Shown here: positions 30,979 through 40,917 of the stretch, piece after piece
Layout: each line of letters begins with the position of its first letter
Numbering within the stretch: the first letter of the stretch is position 1
From: Allobosea sp.
GTDB lineage: Bacteria; Pseudomonadota; Alphaproteobacteria; Rhizobiales; Beijerinckiaceae
Assembly: GCF_017308075.1 (NCBI RefSeq)
Contig: NZ_JAFKFX010000037.1
Span: 62,001 to 126,000 of the forward strand
DNA length: 64,000 bases
Direction of reading: 5' to 3'
The notes under the pieces: generated by a model
The model's input: only the letters and a program-made list of their open reading frames with translations
What the model was told of the DNA's origin: nothing
The model's database searches: none
Program-made: the position numbers and the translations under genes

Positions 30979-31350
30979 TCAGCCGATGCGCCTGGTGACG
31001 ACGGTCAATTCCCCCTCGTCGCTCATCTCGGCCATCACCACGTCGCGGGCCGAAAACCCCTGCGCCTCCACCGCCGATCTGACCGTCGGCACAGCCTCGA
31101 TCGCCTGCTGCAGCTGTTGCACCTCGTTGGCCGTGCGGGTCGCCACATGCTGGTTCACTCTCGCCCTCGCCTCATCGGGCAGATCGTCGAGCTCGACCAC
31201 GTGAATGGCCGTGATCTCCGAAGCAGCCGGCACAATGTCGGGGGAAGCCACCGGCGATTGCACCGGCGGCGTTCCGCTCGGCTCGGTCTGAGCCTGCGCC
31301 ACACCCGCCAGGGCGAGCGCTGCGACGGCCGCTATCGTGATCGTGCGCAT
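30979..31350 (-). CDS. Secreted hypothetical protein (123 residues)
   Basis: Starts at 31350 after GGGGAGGAGG, an excellent ribosome-binding site. Residues 1-20 are a signal peptide (MRTITIAAVAALALAGVAQA). A proline/serine-rich linker leads to a compact domain with VVELDDLPDEARARVNQHVA, an alpha-helical middle, and ARDVVMAEMSDEGELTVVTR at the end. The family is not recognised; it is probably periplasmic. Confidence 0.65.
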   Translation of the reverse strand: MRTITIAAVAALALAGVAQAQTEPSGTPPVQSPVASPDIVPAASEITAIHVVELDDLPDEARARVNQHVATRTANEVQQLQQAIEAVPTVRSAVEAQGFSARDVVMAEMSDEGELTVVTRRIG

Positions 31351-31607
31351 GAGACCTCCTCCCCTGTCGATCGCCTCCATAAGACCGCACGAATGGGAGC
31401 AGAGGCCGAGCTCCCGCGGGTGATTTCGTGACCATCTCGCGGCAGTCCTGTGGCGCCCGCCTTGCCCCGCCCGTCCATCTCGCGATAATCGGCGTTTCGC
31501 CGGCGCTGCATGCCGGGCTGTGGAACACCGCCGGCGACCGCACGGATACCCTTGGTCCCGATCGCGAGATATGCGACGCCGCAACTGCGAATGCCGGAAA
31601 GGGGACG

Positions 31608-32492
31608 ATGCGCCACGTGAGCAGCCTGATCGATCGCATGCGGCTCGAAGCCCCCGAGATGAACCGGGCTGAGCGCAATGTCGCCGAGATCATCCTGGCG
31701 GACATCGACGGCGCAGCCCGCATCAGCACCCGCGACCTGGCGACCCAGGCCCATGTCAGCGAACCCACGGTGGTGCGCTTCGCCCGCCGCATGGGCTGCG
31801 ACGGCTTCACCGATTTCAAGATCCGCCTGGCCCAGGAATACGCGATCGGCCGGATGTATCTCGCCGCCGAGCGCCAGCAGCCCGCCGACACCGGCAACGA
31901 GGTCGCCGAGCACGTCTACAACGCGACCGTGCAGGCGCTGTCGATGGCCTTCGCCCAACATGATCCGCACGCGATCGAGGCGGCCGTTGACCTGCTCGAC
32001 AAGGGCCGCCGCGTCTTCTGCTTCGGCGTCGGCGGCAGTTCGGCCAATGTTGCGACCGAGGCGGAGAACCGGCTATTCCGCCTCGACGTCGCGGCGTCCT
32101 CGACGGCCGACCCCTATCAGCAGCGCGTCATGGCCGCGACCTGCGGGCCCGACGACGTCCTCCTGATCTTCTCGGTGACCGGCAAGCCGCGCTCGCTGCT
32201 CGACAGCGCCGAGATCGCCCGCGGCCAGGGCGCCGGCGTCATTGCCGTCACCCACCCGCCGAGCCCGCTCGCCGAACTCGCCAGCGTGCTCGTGCCGCTA
32301 CAGGCCTTCGACGAAGAGAAGTTCTTCTACATGCCCAATCGCGGCCGCTACGGGCAGCTCTTCCTGCTCGACTGCATTGCGACCCTGCTCGGCGCCCGCC
32401 GCATGAAGGTCGTCTCGAAGAAGCTCTGGCGCGCCCGCGCGACGCTCATCGCCCTTCACGGCAGCACCGAAGGGCAGCCGATCGGCGACTGA
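31608..32492 (+). CDS. MurR/RpiR-family regulator
   Basis: A 294-residue regulator beginning at the ATG after AAAGGGGA; further upstream codons are not conserved in character. Residues 1-80 are an RpiR helix-turn-helix (NRAERNVAEIILADIDGAAR, STRDLATQAHVSEPTVVRFA). Residues about 120-260 are an SIS sugar-isomerase-like sensor domain (RRVFCFGVGGSSANVATEAE, LLIFSVTGKPRSLLD). It lies 303 bases upstream of the enolase/creatininase/ABC operon, with two TGTA-N7-TACA-type sites in between. RpiR proteins mostly sense phosphosugars or keto-sugar acids. Confidence 0.9.
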   Translation: MRHVSSLIDRMRLEAPEMNRAERNVAEIILADIDGAARISTRDLATQAHVSEPTVVRFARRMGCDGFTDFKIRLAQEYAIGRMYLAAERQQPADTGNEVAEHVYNATVQALSMAFAQHDPHAIEAAVDLLDKGRRVFCFGVGGSSANVATEAENRLFRLDVAASSTADPYQQRVMAATCGPDDVLLIFSVTGKPRSLLDSAEIARGQGAGVIAVTHPPSPLAELASVLVPLQAFDEEKFFYMPNRGRYGQLFLLDCIATLLGARRMKVVSKKLWRARATLIALHGSTEGQPIGD

Positions 32493-32503
32493 TCTCCTCG
32501 AAA

Positions 32504-32518
32504 GGTAATTTCGCTACA
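32504..32518. promoter_or_regulatory. Candidate RpiR site 1
   Basis: GGTAATTTCGCTACA, which departs from TGTA-N7-TACA at one defining position. It lies 12 bases after the RpiR stop codon and has the same geometry as the better site at 32730-32744, which makes both more believable. Confidence 0.45.
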
Positions 32519-32711
32519 TTGACGGACCAGCAGAGCCCGCCGGGACATGCGGCGCGGCTTGATGACGCGTGGAATCATCTAGAATAATTCACAAAATCAG
32601 CTATTTATCCATCAAGAAGACAGGAGAACACCGAAACGTCTCGTCCGCGCCCGCGGGCGTTTTATCCCTGCCACGTGGCGCCAGAACGTGGCCGACTGTG
32701 CAAATCGCGCC

Positions 32712-32746
32712 AGCTAGATTGACAGTAAATGTAATCTAGCTACATT
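32712..32746. promoter_or_regulatory. Candidate RpiR site 2 with nested inverted repeat
   Basis: TGTAATCTAGCTACA at 32730-32744 is a perfect TGTA-N7-TACA element, the geometry of HexR/RpiR-family operators, and extends to AATGTA-N7-TACATT. Overlapping it, AGCTAGATT (32712-32720) and AATCTAGCT (32733-32741) form a second perfect 9-bp inverted repeat. The block ends 50 bases before the enolase-like start codon. The rest of 32493-32795 is AT-rich with no gene. Confidence 0.6.
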
Positions 32747-32795
32747 CCCGGCCCGTCGCGCGCCACGCGCCAATGACCAGAAGACGAGCCGAGCC

Positions 32796-33944
32796 ATGCA
32801 ACCAGCCGACGGAACGATCCTGTCCTTCCAGTTCGACGAGGTCATCGTCCCCGCCAATCCCGGCGTCATCAATTCGGAGAGCCTCGCCAAGCCGCTGCAT
32901 ATGCTGCCGGTCGGCGGCAAGGCGAGCTGGAGCGTACAGTTCGACGAGCTCCCCAAGCTGATCGTCAGGATGACGCTGAAAAACGGCGTCGTCGGCATCG
33001 GCGAGTTCTATCGCGACCATGAATGGCCCCGCCTCGAGGCGATCTGCGCCAACCTGATCGGCCAGTCGATCTTCGACTTGCCGCTGCAGGATCTGCCGCT
33101 GCCGCTCTGCCGCGAATATGACGGCTTCGAATGCGCGATCTGGGACGCCTATGCCAAGACGCTGGGCGTGCCGATGCACCGGCTGCTCGGCGGCGCCATC
33201 CGCGACCGGGTCAATGTCAGCGCCTGGTCGAGCCACCGCACCCAGGACGAGGTCGGCCCCTGGGTGAAGCGCTATTTCGAGCAGGGCTACCAGGTCATCA
33301 AGTTCAAATGCGACCTCGAGGACGACGTCGCCGGCTGGTGCGCGCAGATCAAGCAGCATGCGCCCGGCATGAAGGTGATCTTCGATCCCAACCAGCGCTG
33401 GGAGAACTCGGGCAATGCGCGCCCGATCATCCGGGAGCTGGAAAAAATCGGCAACGTCCTGCTGCTCGAGGACCCGCTGCCGCGCTGGATGTTGCAGGAT
33501 TTCGCGGAGCTGCGCCGCTTCTCCTCGATCCCGATCGTGCTGCACGTCTCGCTGCCCTATATCTACCAGGGCCAGCGCGCGCATGACGCGATCAACGCCA
33601 TCGCTCATGGCGCCGTCGACGGCTTCAACTTCAATTGCGGCCTCGCCAAGTTCCAGACGCTCGACCACATCGCCTCGACCGCCGGTGTCTATTGCTGGCA
33701 CGGCTCGGAGGTCGATCTCGGCATTCTCGAAGCGATGTATGTCCACCAGGCTGCCGCGGCGAAGAGCTGCGTCTGGCCGAGCGACATTTTCGGCCGGATG
33801 ATCCGCAGCCACGATCTGCTCGCCAAGCCGCTCACCTTCGAGCCGCCGCATGTGCGCATTCCCGATGACGGGCCGGGGCTCGGCATCGTCCTCGACGAGG
33901 CCGCCATCGCCCGCTTCCGCGTCGGCGGCCGCACGATTTCCTGA
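32796..33944 (+). CDS. Enolase-superfamily (mandelate racemase-like) protein, atypical metal site
   Basis: A 382-residue protein with an N-terminal capping domain and a modified TIM barrel. The K-x-K motif is present as IKFKC (K169, K171). Two of the three usual metal ligands are seen: D197 in FDPN and E225 in LLEDP. At the third position, where relatives have an acidic residue, the sequence reads IPIVLHVSLP, so the ligand is absent or replaced by H250. The conserved GLAKFQTLDHIA helix and WHGSEVDLGI follow. Members abstract a proton alpha to a carboxylate. It is the first gene of the creatininase/ABC operon. Confidence 0.82.
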   Translation: MQPADGTILSFQFDEVIVPANPGVINSESLAKPLHMLPVGGKASWSVQFDELPKLIVRMTLKNGVVGIGEFYRDHEWPRLEAICANLIGQSIFDLPLQDLPLPLCREYDGFECAIWDAYAKTLGVPMHRLLGGAIRDRVNVSAWSSHRTQDEVGPWVKRYFEQGYQVIKFKCDLEDDVAGWCAQIKQHAPGMKVIFDPNQRWENSGNARPIIRELEKIGNVLLLEDPLPRWMLQDFAELRRFSSIPIVLHVSLPYIYQGQRAHDAINAIAHGAVDGFNFNCGLAKFQTLDHIASTAGVYCWHGSEVDLGILEAMYVHQAAAAKSCVWPSDIFGRMIRSHDLLAKPLTFEPPHVRIPDDGPGLGIVLDEAAIARFRVGGRTIS

Positions 33945-33961
33945 ACAGCGAGCTCATTTCC

Positions 33962-34720
33962 ATGCGTTGGGAAACCCTCACGACGAACGAAGTCGCCGCG
34001 CTCGATCGCGACATCCCCATCGTCCTGAACGTCGCCGCGATCGAGCAGCACGGCCCGCATCTGCCGCTCGAGACCGACGCGGTCATCGGCGACCACTTCC
34101 TGCAGGCGCTGGAAGCGAAGCTCGGCGACAAGGTTCTGATCCTGCCCCAGGTCAAGGTCTGCTGCTCCGAGCACCATATGGACTTCGCCGGCACGCTCAG
34201 CGTCCGCCACGAGACCTTCCTGGCCTATGTCGGGGATATCCTCGAAAGCGTCGCGCGCCACGGCTTCCGCAACATCGTGCTGTTCAACAGTCATGGCGGC
34301 AACCAGGCGATCGGCCAGGTGCTGCTCGAGACCTTCGGCACGAAGCATCGCGACTGTCGCATCGCCTTCCTGACCTGGTGGCGGCTCGCCGCCAAGGAAC
34401 TCGGCGCGATCCGCGAGAGCAGCTTTGCCGGCATCAACCATGCCTGCGAATTCGAGACCTCGCTGATGCTGCTCGGCGCGCCCAAGAGCGTGCGCACCGC
34501 GCTGGTCTCGGGGATGAGCTATGTCGGCACCCATGACTGGGCCAATGCCGACATGATCCTGCCGGCCCGCGGCGCGCTGTTCCGCTCGATGCACGAGATG
34601 TCCGGCGGCACGGGGGTCGTCGGCGACCCCTCGCTGGCGACGCGCGAGAAGGGCGAGCAGATCACCGCCGCCGTGGTCGAGCAGCTGGCCCATGTCGTGG
34701 AGACCATCCGCCAGCGCTGA
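33962..34720 (+). CDS. Creatininase-family amidohydrolase
   Basis: A 252-residue protein with the complete family metal site: IEQHGPHLPLETD (E28, H30, D39), NSHGGN (109-114) and HACEFETS (H160, E163, E165). Creatininase-family enzymes open cyclic amides (creatinine) or cleave formamide and related amides with two metal ions. It lies 17 bases after the enolase-like gene and 58 before the ABC receptor, so the three probably act on the same imported compound. Substrate unknown. Confidence 0.9.
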   Translation: MRWETLTTNEVAALDRDIPIVLNVAAIEQHGPHLPLETDAVIGDHFLQALEAKLGDKVLILPQVKVCCSEHHMDFAGTLSVRHETFLAYVGDILESVARHGFRNIVLFNSHGGNQAIGQVLLETFGTKHRDCRIAFLTWWRLAAKELGAIRESSFAGINHACEFETSLMLLGAPKSVRTALVSGMSYVGTHDWANADMILPARGALFRSMHEMSGGTGVVGDPSLATREKGEQITAAVVEQLAHVVETIRQR

Positions 34721-34778
34721 CGGGGCGCACAGCTGATTTCAACACCGACTGACAAGAAACCACAGGGAGGAAGCTGAG

Positions 34779-36314
34779 ATGTTGACGAAATTGGCCCGGA
34801 TCGGCGCGACCGCGCTCGCCGTCGCGGGATTGGGCGCCACGGCGCCGGCCCTCGCCCAGCAGAAGGGCGGCGCACTCAACGTCGCCACGATCGGCGAGCC
34901 CAACACGCTCGACCCGATGGTCGCCGCCGGCGACCTCCTGGGCATGATCACCCAGCATTTCTACGAGACGCTCTACACCTTCGACAAGAACTGGGCGCTG
35001 ACCCCGCTCCTCGCCGAGACGCTTCCGCAGATCAGCGATGGCGGCAAGGTCTACACCATCCCGCTGCGCCAGGGCGTCACCTTTCACAACGGCAAGGCGA
35101 TGACCGCGCAGGACGTCGTCGCCTCGCTTAAGCGCTGGACCGAGCTGGCCTCGCGCGGCAAGCTCGTCGCCGGCAACATCGCCTCGATCGAGGCGGAGGG
35201 CGACAACTCGGTCAAGATCACGCTGAAGGCCCCGTTCGCGCCGCTGACCGCGCTGCTCGCCTTCAACAACTCGGCGGCGGTGATCATGCCGGCCGACAAG
35301 ATGGAAAACCCGATCAAGGACGTGATCGGCACCGGGCCCTACCAGCTCAAGGAGCGCAAGCCCGACCAGTACATCCAGCTTGTCCGCTTCGACGGCTACA
35401 AGCAGCGCCAGGGTGAGCCCGACGGCTTCGGCGGCGCCCGCAAGCAGTATCTCGACGAGATCCGCTTCGTGCCGGTGCCCGACGCCAACACCCGCGTCGA
35501 GGGCGCGCTCGCCGGCCAGTTCGACTTCGCCGACCTGATCCCGGTCGAGGCCTTCGACCGGCTGAAGGGCCAGACCAAGACCGAGCCGTTGCTGATGCAG
35601 GGCTTCGGCTGGCCGATGTTCATCATGAACAACAAGCAGGGCATGATGACCAACTTGGGCATGCGCAAGGCTGTCCAGGCTGCCCTGAACGCCGAGGACA
35701 TGCTGGCTGCCGCCTTCGGCAAGCCGGAGTTCTACAAGGTCGACGGCGCCATGTACCCGGAAGGCTATGCCTGGCGCAGCGATGCCGGCATCAAGGCCTA
35801 CAACCAGGGCGATGCCGACAAGGCCAAGGCTCTGGCCAAGACCGCGAAATATGACGGCGCGCCGATCCGCATCCTGACCAGCCGGCAATACGAGTTCCAT
35901 TACAAGATGGCGCAGGTCGCGGCCGAATACCTCAAGGCCGCCGGCCTCAAGGTCGACCTCCAGGTCGTCGACTGGGCGACCTTGGTGCAGCGCCGCGCCG
36001 AGCCGGCCCTCTGGGACATCTTCATCACCCACAGCCCGTTCCTGGCCGAGCCGGCCCTGATCGCGCCGCTGCCCGACAGCTATCCCGGCTGGTGGGCGAG
36101 CGAGGCCAAGAACAAGCTGCTGAACGCCCTCAACGCCGAGTCGGACGTCAACAAGCGCAAGGCGATCTTCGCCGATCTGCAGAAGCTGATCTTCGAAGAG
36201 GTGCCGTTCTACAAGGTCGGCGATTTCGCCGCCCTCAGCGCCAAGTCGCCGCGCCTGAACGGCTACACCGCCTCGCCCTGGCCGTATTTCTGGAACGCCT
36301 CGCTCAAGCCCTGA
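34779..36314 (+). CDS. ABC transporter receptor, family 5 (oligopeptide/dipeptide type)
   Basis: A 511-residue periplasmic binding protein with signal peptide MLTKLARIGATALAVAGLGA ending ALAQ. The family-5 pattern is complete: IGEPNTLDPMVAAGD, FYETLYTFDKNW, YTIPLRQGVTFHNGKAMTAQ, and VIGTGPYQLKE. Besides peptides these receptors bind nickel, glutathione and many small amides. It is followed by an intergenic repeat and then two permeases and two ATPases. Confidence 0.92.
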   Translation: MLTKLARIGATALAVAGLGATAPALAQQKGGALNVATIGEPNTLDPMVAAGDLLGMITQHFYETLYTFDKNWALTPLLAETLPQISDGGKVYTIPLRQGVTFHNGKAMTAQDVVASLKRWTELASRGKLVAGNIASIEAEGDNSVKITLKAPFAPLTALLAFNNSAAVIMPADKMENPIKDVIGTGPYQLKERKPDQYIQLVRFDGYKQRQGEPDGFGGARKQYLDEIRFVPVPDANTRVEGALAGQFDFADLIPVEAFDRLKGQTKTEPLLMQGFGWPMFIMNNKQGMMTNLGMRKAVQAALNAEDMLAAAFGKPEFYKVDGAMYPEGYAWRSDAGIKAYNQGDADKAKALAKTAKYDGAPIRILTSRQYEFHYKMAQVAAEYLKAAGLKVDLQVVDWATLVQRRAEPALWDIFITHSPFLAEPALIAPLPDSYPGWWASEAKNKLLNALNAESDVNKRKAIFADLQKLIFEEVPFYKVGDFAALSAKSPRLNGYTASPWPYFWNASLKP

Positions 36315-36405
36315 GCGAATTTTCAGAGCCTCACGGTCTCACGCTTCGGGAGCAGCCGGTCGCTGCTCCCGACCATCGCCAAGAGGCCATTCGGCAACTC
36401 ACAGC

Positions 36406-36520
36406 CCTCATCCTGAGGAGCCATTTCGTCCGAAATGGCGTCTCGAAGGATGGTCCAGGAGGCTCCCGAGACATCTGGATCATCCTTCGAGACGCCGCTT
36501 CGCGGCTCCCCAGGATGAGG
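36406..36520. repeat. Large imperfect palindromic repeat inside the ABC operon
   Basis: Outer arms CCTCATCCTGAGGAGC (36406 onward) and GCTCCCCAGGATGAGG (ending 36520) differ at one base; inner arms GCGTCTCGAAGGATG and CATCCTTCGAGACGC are perfect. The left half holds an additional small hairpin (CATTTCG-TC-CGAAATG). This resembles dispersed alphaproteobacterial palindromic elements. It occupies the 313-base gap between receptor and permease genes and could act as an mRNA-stability or attenuation element. Confidence 0.75.
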
Positions 36521-36627
36521 TTGGTGAATTCCCGATCGATCTTGCAAGAACGTCCGCGGGCAAGGCTGCCAGCACGGCGCTCGGCCCGCGATCACTCCTC
36601 ACCAAGCACAACGGAAACCAGCACGCG

Positions 36628-37569
36628 ATGACGCGATATGTGATGCAGCGCATCCTCGGCATGCTGGCGGTGATGTTCACGGTCGTGACGATCGTCTTCA
36701 TCATCGTCCGCGTCGCCCCCGGCGACCCCGCTGCGGTCATGCTCGGCCCCGATGCGACGGCCGCCGACATCAGCGCCCTGCGCAGCCGGCTCGGGCTCGA
36801 TCAGTCGCTGCCGACGCAATACGTGCTGTTTCTTGGCCAGCTCCTGCGCGGCGATCTCGGCCAGTCGATCTTCCTCAACATGCCCGTGCTGAGCGCGCTC
36901 GCCGAGCGGGCCGAGCCGACCTTCTTCCTCACCCTGTTCTCGATCCTGATCGCAAGCGCCATCGCCCTACCGGTCGGCATCCTCTCGGCCTATAAGCGCG
37001 GCTCGCTCTTCGACCAGCTCGCCACCACCTTCGCCATGTTCGCCGCGAGCATTCCGAGCTTCTGGCTCGGCCTGATCCTGATCCAGATCTTCGCCGTGCG
37101 TTATGGCTGGATGCCGGCCTCCGGCTATGGCGGCCCCGACGCCTCCTTCCTCGAGCGGCTGCGCCATCTCGTCCTGCCGGCGCTGGCGCTCGGCATCGTC
37201 TCCTCGGCGCTGATCACCCGCTTCACCCGCGCCTCGATGCTCGACGTGCTCAACGACGACTATGTCCGTACCGCCCGTTCCAAGGGCATGGGCGAATGGG
37301 GCGTGGTGATGAAGCACGCCCTCAAGAACGCGCTGATCCCGGTCTTGACCGTGATCGGCCTCACCGCGGCACTGCTGATCTCCGGCGCGGTGGTGACCGA
37401 GACCGTGTTCAGCCTGCCGGGCATCGGCAATCTCGTCGTCTCGGCCGTGCTGCGCCGCGACTATCCGGTCATCCAGGGCGCGCTCCTCGTCATCGCCGCC
37501 CTCTATGTGCTGATCAATTTCCTGATCGACATGCTCTATCTCGCGATCGACCCCAGGGTGCGCTACTGA
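36628..37569 (+). CDS. ABC transporter permease, DppB type
   Basis: A 313-residue inner-membrane protein opening MTRYVMQRILGMLAVMFTVV with the usual RVAPGDPAAVMLGP loop. Five or six membrane segments follow, with the EAA loop as YVRTARSKGMGEWGVVMKHA and LPGIGNLVVSAVLRRDYPVI near the end. One-base overlap with the next permease gene. It forms half of the transport channel for the family-5 receptor. Confidence 0.93.
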   Translation: MTRYVMQRILGMLAVMFTVVTIVFIIVRVAPGDPAAVMLGPDATAADISALRSRLGLDQSLPTQYVLFLGQLLRGDLGQSIFLNMPVLSALAERAEPTFFLTLFSILIASAIALPVGILSAYKRGSLFDQLATTFAMFAASIPSFWLGLILIQIFAVRYGWMPASGYGGPDASFLERLRHLVLPALALGIVSSALITRFTRASMLDVLNDDYVRTARSKGMGEWGVVMKHALKNALIPVLTVIGLTAALLISGAVVTETVFSLPGIGNLVVSAVLRRDYPVIQGALLVIAALYVLINFLIDMLYLAIDPRVRY

Positions 37570-38429
37570 TGGCCGCCCCCTCCTCGCCCGCCGCCCGTCC
37601 GCGGCTCGCCAGCCTGATCCTGCAGCGCAAGACGCTGGTGATCGGCCTCGTCATCATCGCCGTCATCGCCCTGCTGGCGATCCTCGCGCCCTTGATCGCG
37701 CCCTATTCGCCGAGCCGGCTTTCGGTGGTCAACCGGCTGAAGCCGCCGAGCGAACGCTGGTTCTTCGGCACCGACGAGTTCGGCCGCGACATCTTCAGCC
37801 GCACCATCTATGCCGGCCAGCTCTCGCTGCTGGTCGGCGCGGCGGCGACCACGCTCGCCGCGATCCTCGGCATCACCCTCGGCCTCGTTGCCGGCTTCTT
37901 CCGCCGGGCCGACGGCGTCATCGCCCGGATCATCGACGCGATGATGGCGTTCCCCGACATCCTCCTGGCGATCTCGCTGGTCGCGGCGCTCGGCCCCTCG
38001 CTCGCCACCGTCATCGTCGCGCTCGGCATCGTCTACGCGCCGCGCCTCGCCCGCATCGTGCGCGCCTCGACGCTGATCATCCGCGAACTGCCCTATGTCG
38101 AGGCGGCGCGGGCGCTCGGCGTGCCGACCTGGCGGATCATGACCCGCCATGTCCTGCGCAACCTCGTCTCGCCGATCCTGGTCCAGGCCACCTTCATCTT
38201 CGCCTATGCGATGCTGGCAGAGGCGAGCCTGTCCTTCCTCGGCGTCGGCGTCAGCCCGGAAATCCCGACCTGGGGCACGATGATCGCCGGCGGCCGACAA
38301 TATATCGGCCAGGCCGACTGGATGATGCTCTTCCCCGGCGCGGCGATCGTGCTCAGCGTCTTGTCGCTGCAGCTTGTCGGCGACGGCCTGCGCGATCTGC
38401 TCGATCCGCGCCTGCGCAAGGACCTCTGA
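37569..38429 (+). CDS. ABC transporter permease, DppC type
   Basis: A 286-residue membrane protein. The start at 37569 overlaps the previous stop (TGATG). The N-terminal cytoplasmic stretch, first helix LVIGLVIIAVIALLAIL and PPSERWFFGTDEFGRDIFSR are standard for DppC, as is the EAA loop YVEAARALGVPTWRIMTRHV and SLSFLGVGVSPEIPTWGTMI. It pairs with the DppB-type subunit. Confidence 0.93.
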   Translation: MAAPSSPAARPRLASLILQRKTLVIGLVIIAVIALLAILAPLIAPYSPSRLSVVNRLKPPSERWFFGTDEFGRDIFSRTIYAGQLSLLVGAAATTLAAILGITLGLVAGFFRRADGVIARIIDAMMAFPDILLAISLVAALGPSLATVIVALGIVYAPRLARIVRASTLIIRELPYVEAARALGVPTWRIMTRHVLRNLVSPILVQATFIFAYAMLAEASLSFLGVGVSPEIPTWGTMIAGGRQYIGQADWMMLFPGAAIVLSVLSLQLVGDGLRDLLDPRLRKDL

Positions 38430-38431
38430 CC

Positions 38432-39474
<1,043 letters not shown>

Positions 39475-39478
<4 letters not shown>

Positions 39479-40479
39479 CGGCTGCAAGCACGCCCGCAAC
39501 CCCGGTCGCTTCGGAGACGCCGCTGCTCTCCGTCCGCAATCTTCAGAAGGTCTTCTCGACCCGTGGCGGCGAGGTCCGGGCGGTTTCCGACGTCTCCTTC
39601 GAGGTCCGCCGCGGCAGCATCGTCGGCATCGTCGGCGAATCCGGCTCGGGCAAGACCACGGTCGGGCGCTGCATATTGCGTCTGGTCGAGCCCTCCGGCG
39701 GCGAAGCCGTGTTCGACGGCGTCGACCTGTTCGGCCTGCCGGAGAAGGCGCTGCGCGGCTATCGCCGGCGGCTGCAAATCATCTTCCAGGACCCGTATTC
39801 CAGCCTCAACCCGCGCATGCGGGTCGGCGAGATCATCGGCGAGGCGATCGACACGCACGGCCTCGCCAAGGGCAAGGCCCGTGAGGCGCGGATCGCCGAG
39901 CTGCTCGACCGGGTCGGTCTCAACGCCGAGCACGCACGGCGCTACCCGCATGAATTCTCCGGCGGCCAGCGCCAGCGCATCGGCATCGCAAGGGCGCTCG
40001 CGGTGGAGCCCGAGCTGATCATCGCTGACGAGCCGGTCTCGGCGCTCGACGTCTCGGTCCAGGCCCAGGTGCTCAACCTGATCCAGGAGCTGCAGCGCGA
40101 ACTCGGCCTGACCATGGTCTTCATCAGCCATGACCTCTCCGTGGTCGAGTATCTCTGCGACGACATCGTCGTGCTCTATCTCGGCCGGATCATGGAGAAG
40201 GGCCCGGCGCAGGAGGTCTACGCCAATCCGCGCCACCCCTACACCAAGGTGCTGCTCTCGGCCGCACCGGTGCCCGATCCGAGCATCAAGCGCGAGCGCG
40301 TCATCCTCAAGGGTGACATCCCGAGCCCGCTCAACCCGCCTTCGGGCTGCGTCTTCCGCACACGCTGCCCGCATGTGATCGACGCCTGCGCCAGCGCGAT
40401 CCCCGAGATCGAGGAGGTCGGCCTCGGCCACAGCGTCGCCTGCATCAGGCAGAGGGAACTCGCCGACACGGCGGGCTGA
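39475..40479 (+). CDS. ABC transporter ATP-binding protein, DppF type
   Basis: A 334-residue ATPase starting at GTG, in the GTGA overlap with the previous gene. Walker A GESGSGKT (54-61), Q-loop [15 protein letters not shown], signature [10 protein letters not shown] and Walker [13 protein letters not shown] are intact. The C-terminal [14 protein letters not shown] cysteine motif is the usual OppF type. It completes the importer and ends the operon. Confidence 0.94.
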
Positions 40480-40519
40480 GCCCGCCGCGGCGCTTCGCAC
40501 TCGGCACGTGCAGAGGGGC

Positions 40520-40550
40520 TTGACCTTACCACTGTGGGAAGGTGCAGGCT
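40520..40550 (+). promoter_or_regulatory. MerR/CueR-type copper promoter
   Basis: TTGACC (40520-40525) as -35 overlaps the inverted repeat ACCTTACC-ACTGT-GGGAAGGT (40523-40543), followed at a long 19-base spacing by CAGGCT as -10. A dyad between overlong-spaced promoter elements is the hallmark of MerR-family activation, and ACCTT/AAGGT arms are those of CueR sites. It sits 31 bases upstream of the copper chaperone gene. No cueR gene lies inside the window. Confidence 0.65.
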
Positions 40551-40580
40551 GCTGTCATCGTCAACCGAGGACAGCGAACC

Positions 40581-40847
40581 ATGTGCTCCTGCCAGCAACA
40601 TTCCCAAGCCGCCGCGACCGCCGCGGCGCCGGCCGAAGGCGCCGTCAGCTTCCGGGTCGAGGACATGACCTGCGGCCATTGCGCCGGCACCGTCAAGACC
40701 GCCATCGAGAGCAAGCTGCCGGGAACCAGCGTCGACGCCGACCCCGCCTCCAAGCTGGTCAGCGTCCGTGGCGGCGCCGATTTCGCAGCGCTGAGCGCGA
40801 TCGTGACCGCTGCCGGCTACACCCCCAGCGCACAGCTGACGCGCTGA
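40581..40847 (+). CDS. CopZ-like heavy-metal-associated protein
   Basis: An 88-residue protein. The start at 40581 gives [20 protein letters not shown], a Cys/His-bearing tail, ahead of a standard HMA domain with the metal-binding DMTCGHC (M-x-C-x-x-C) and [16 protein letters not shown]. It should carry Cu(I) to the ATPase encoded next. A stem-loop separates the two genes. Confidence 0.88.
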   Translation: MCSCQQHSQAAATAAAPAEGAVSFRVEDMTCGHCAGTVKTAIESKLPGTSVDADPASKLVSVRGGADFAALSAIVTAAGYTPSAQLTR

Positions 40848-40860
40848 CCCGAGAGAGAGA

Positions 40861-40881
40861 CCGGCGGGCAGATCCCGCCGG
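40861..40881. terminator. Stem-loop between the copper chaperone and ATPase genes
   Basis: Perfect CCGGCGGG-CAGAT-CCCGCCGG hairpin with an 8-bp stem. Without a T-run it is more likely to modulate read-through or mRNA stability, giving more chaperone than ATPase, than to stop transcription. Confidence 0.4.
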
Positions 40882-40917
40882 CTTCGCATCACGGCGCGGG
40901 GAAAGAGAGACGGCACG

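Noticed and set aside
37296-37568. N-terminal extension of the DppC-type permease
   Set aside because: Overlaps the DppB-type gene out of frame and is not hydrophobic; the start at 37569 overlaps the previous stop as usual for this operon type.
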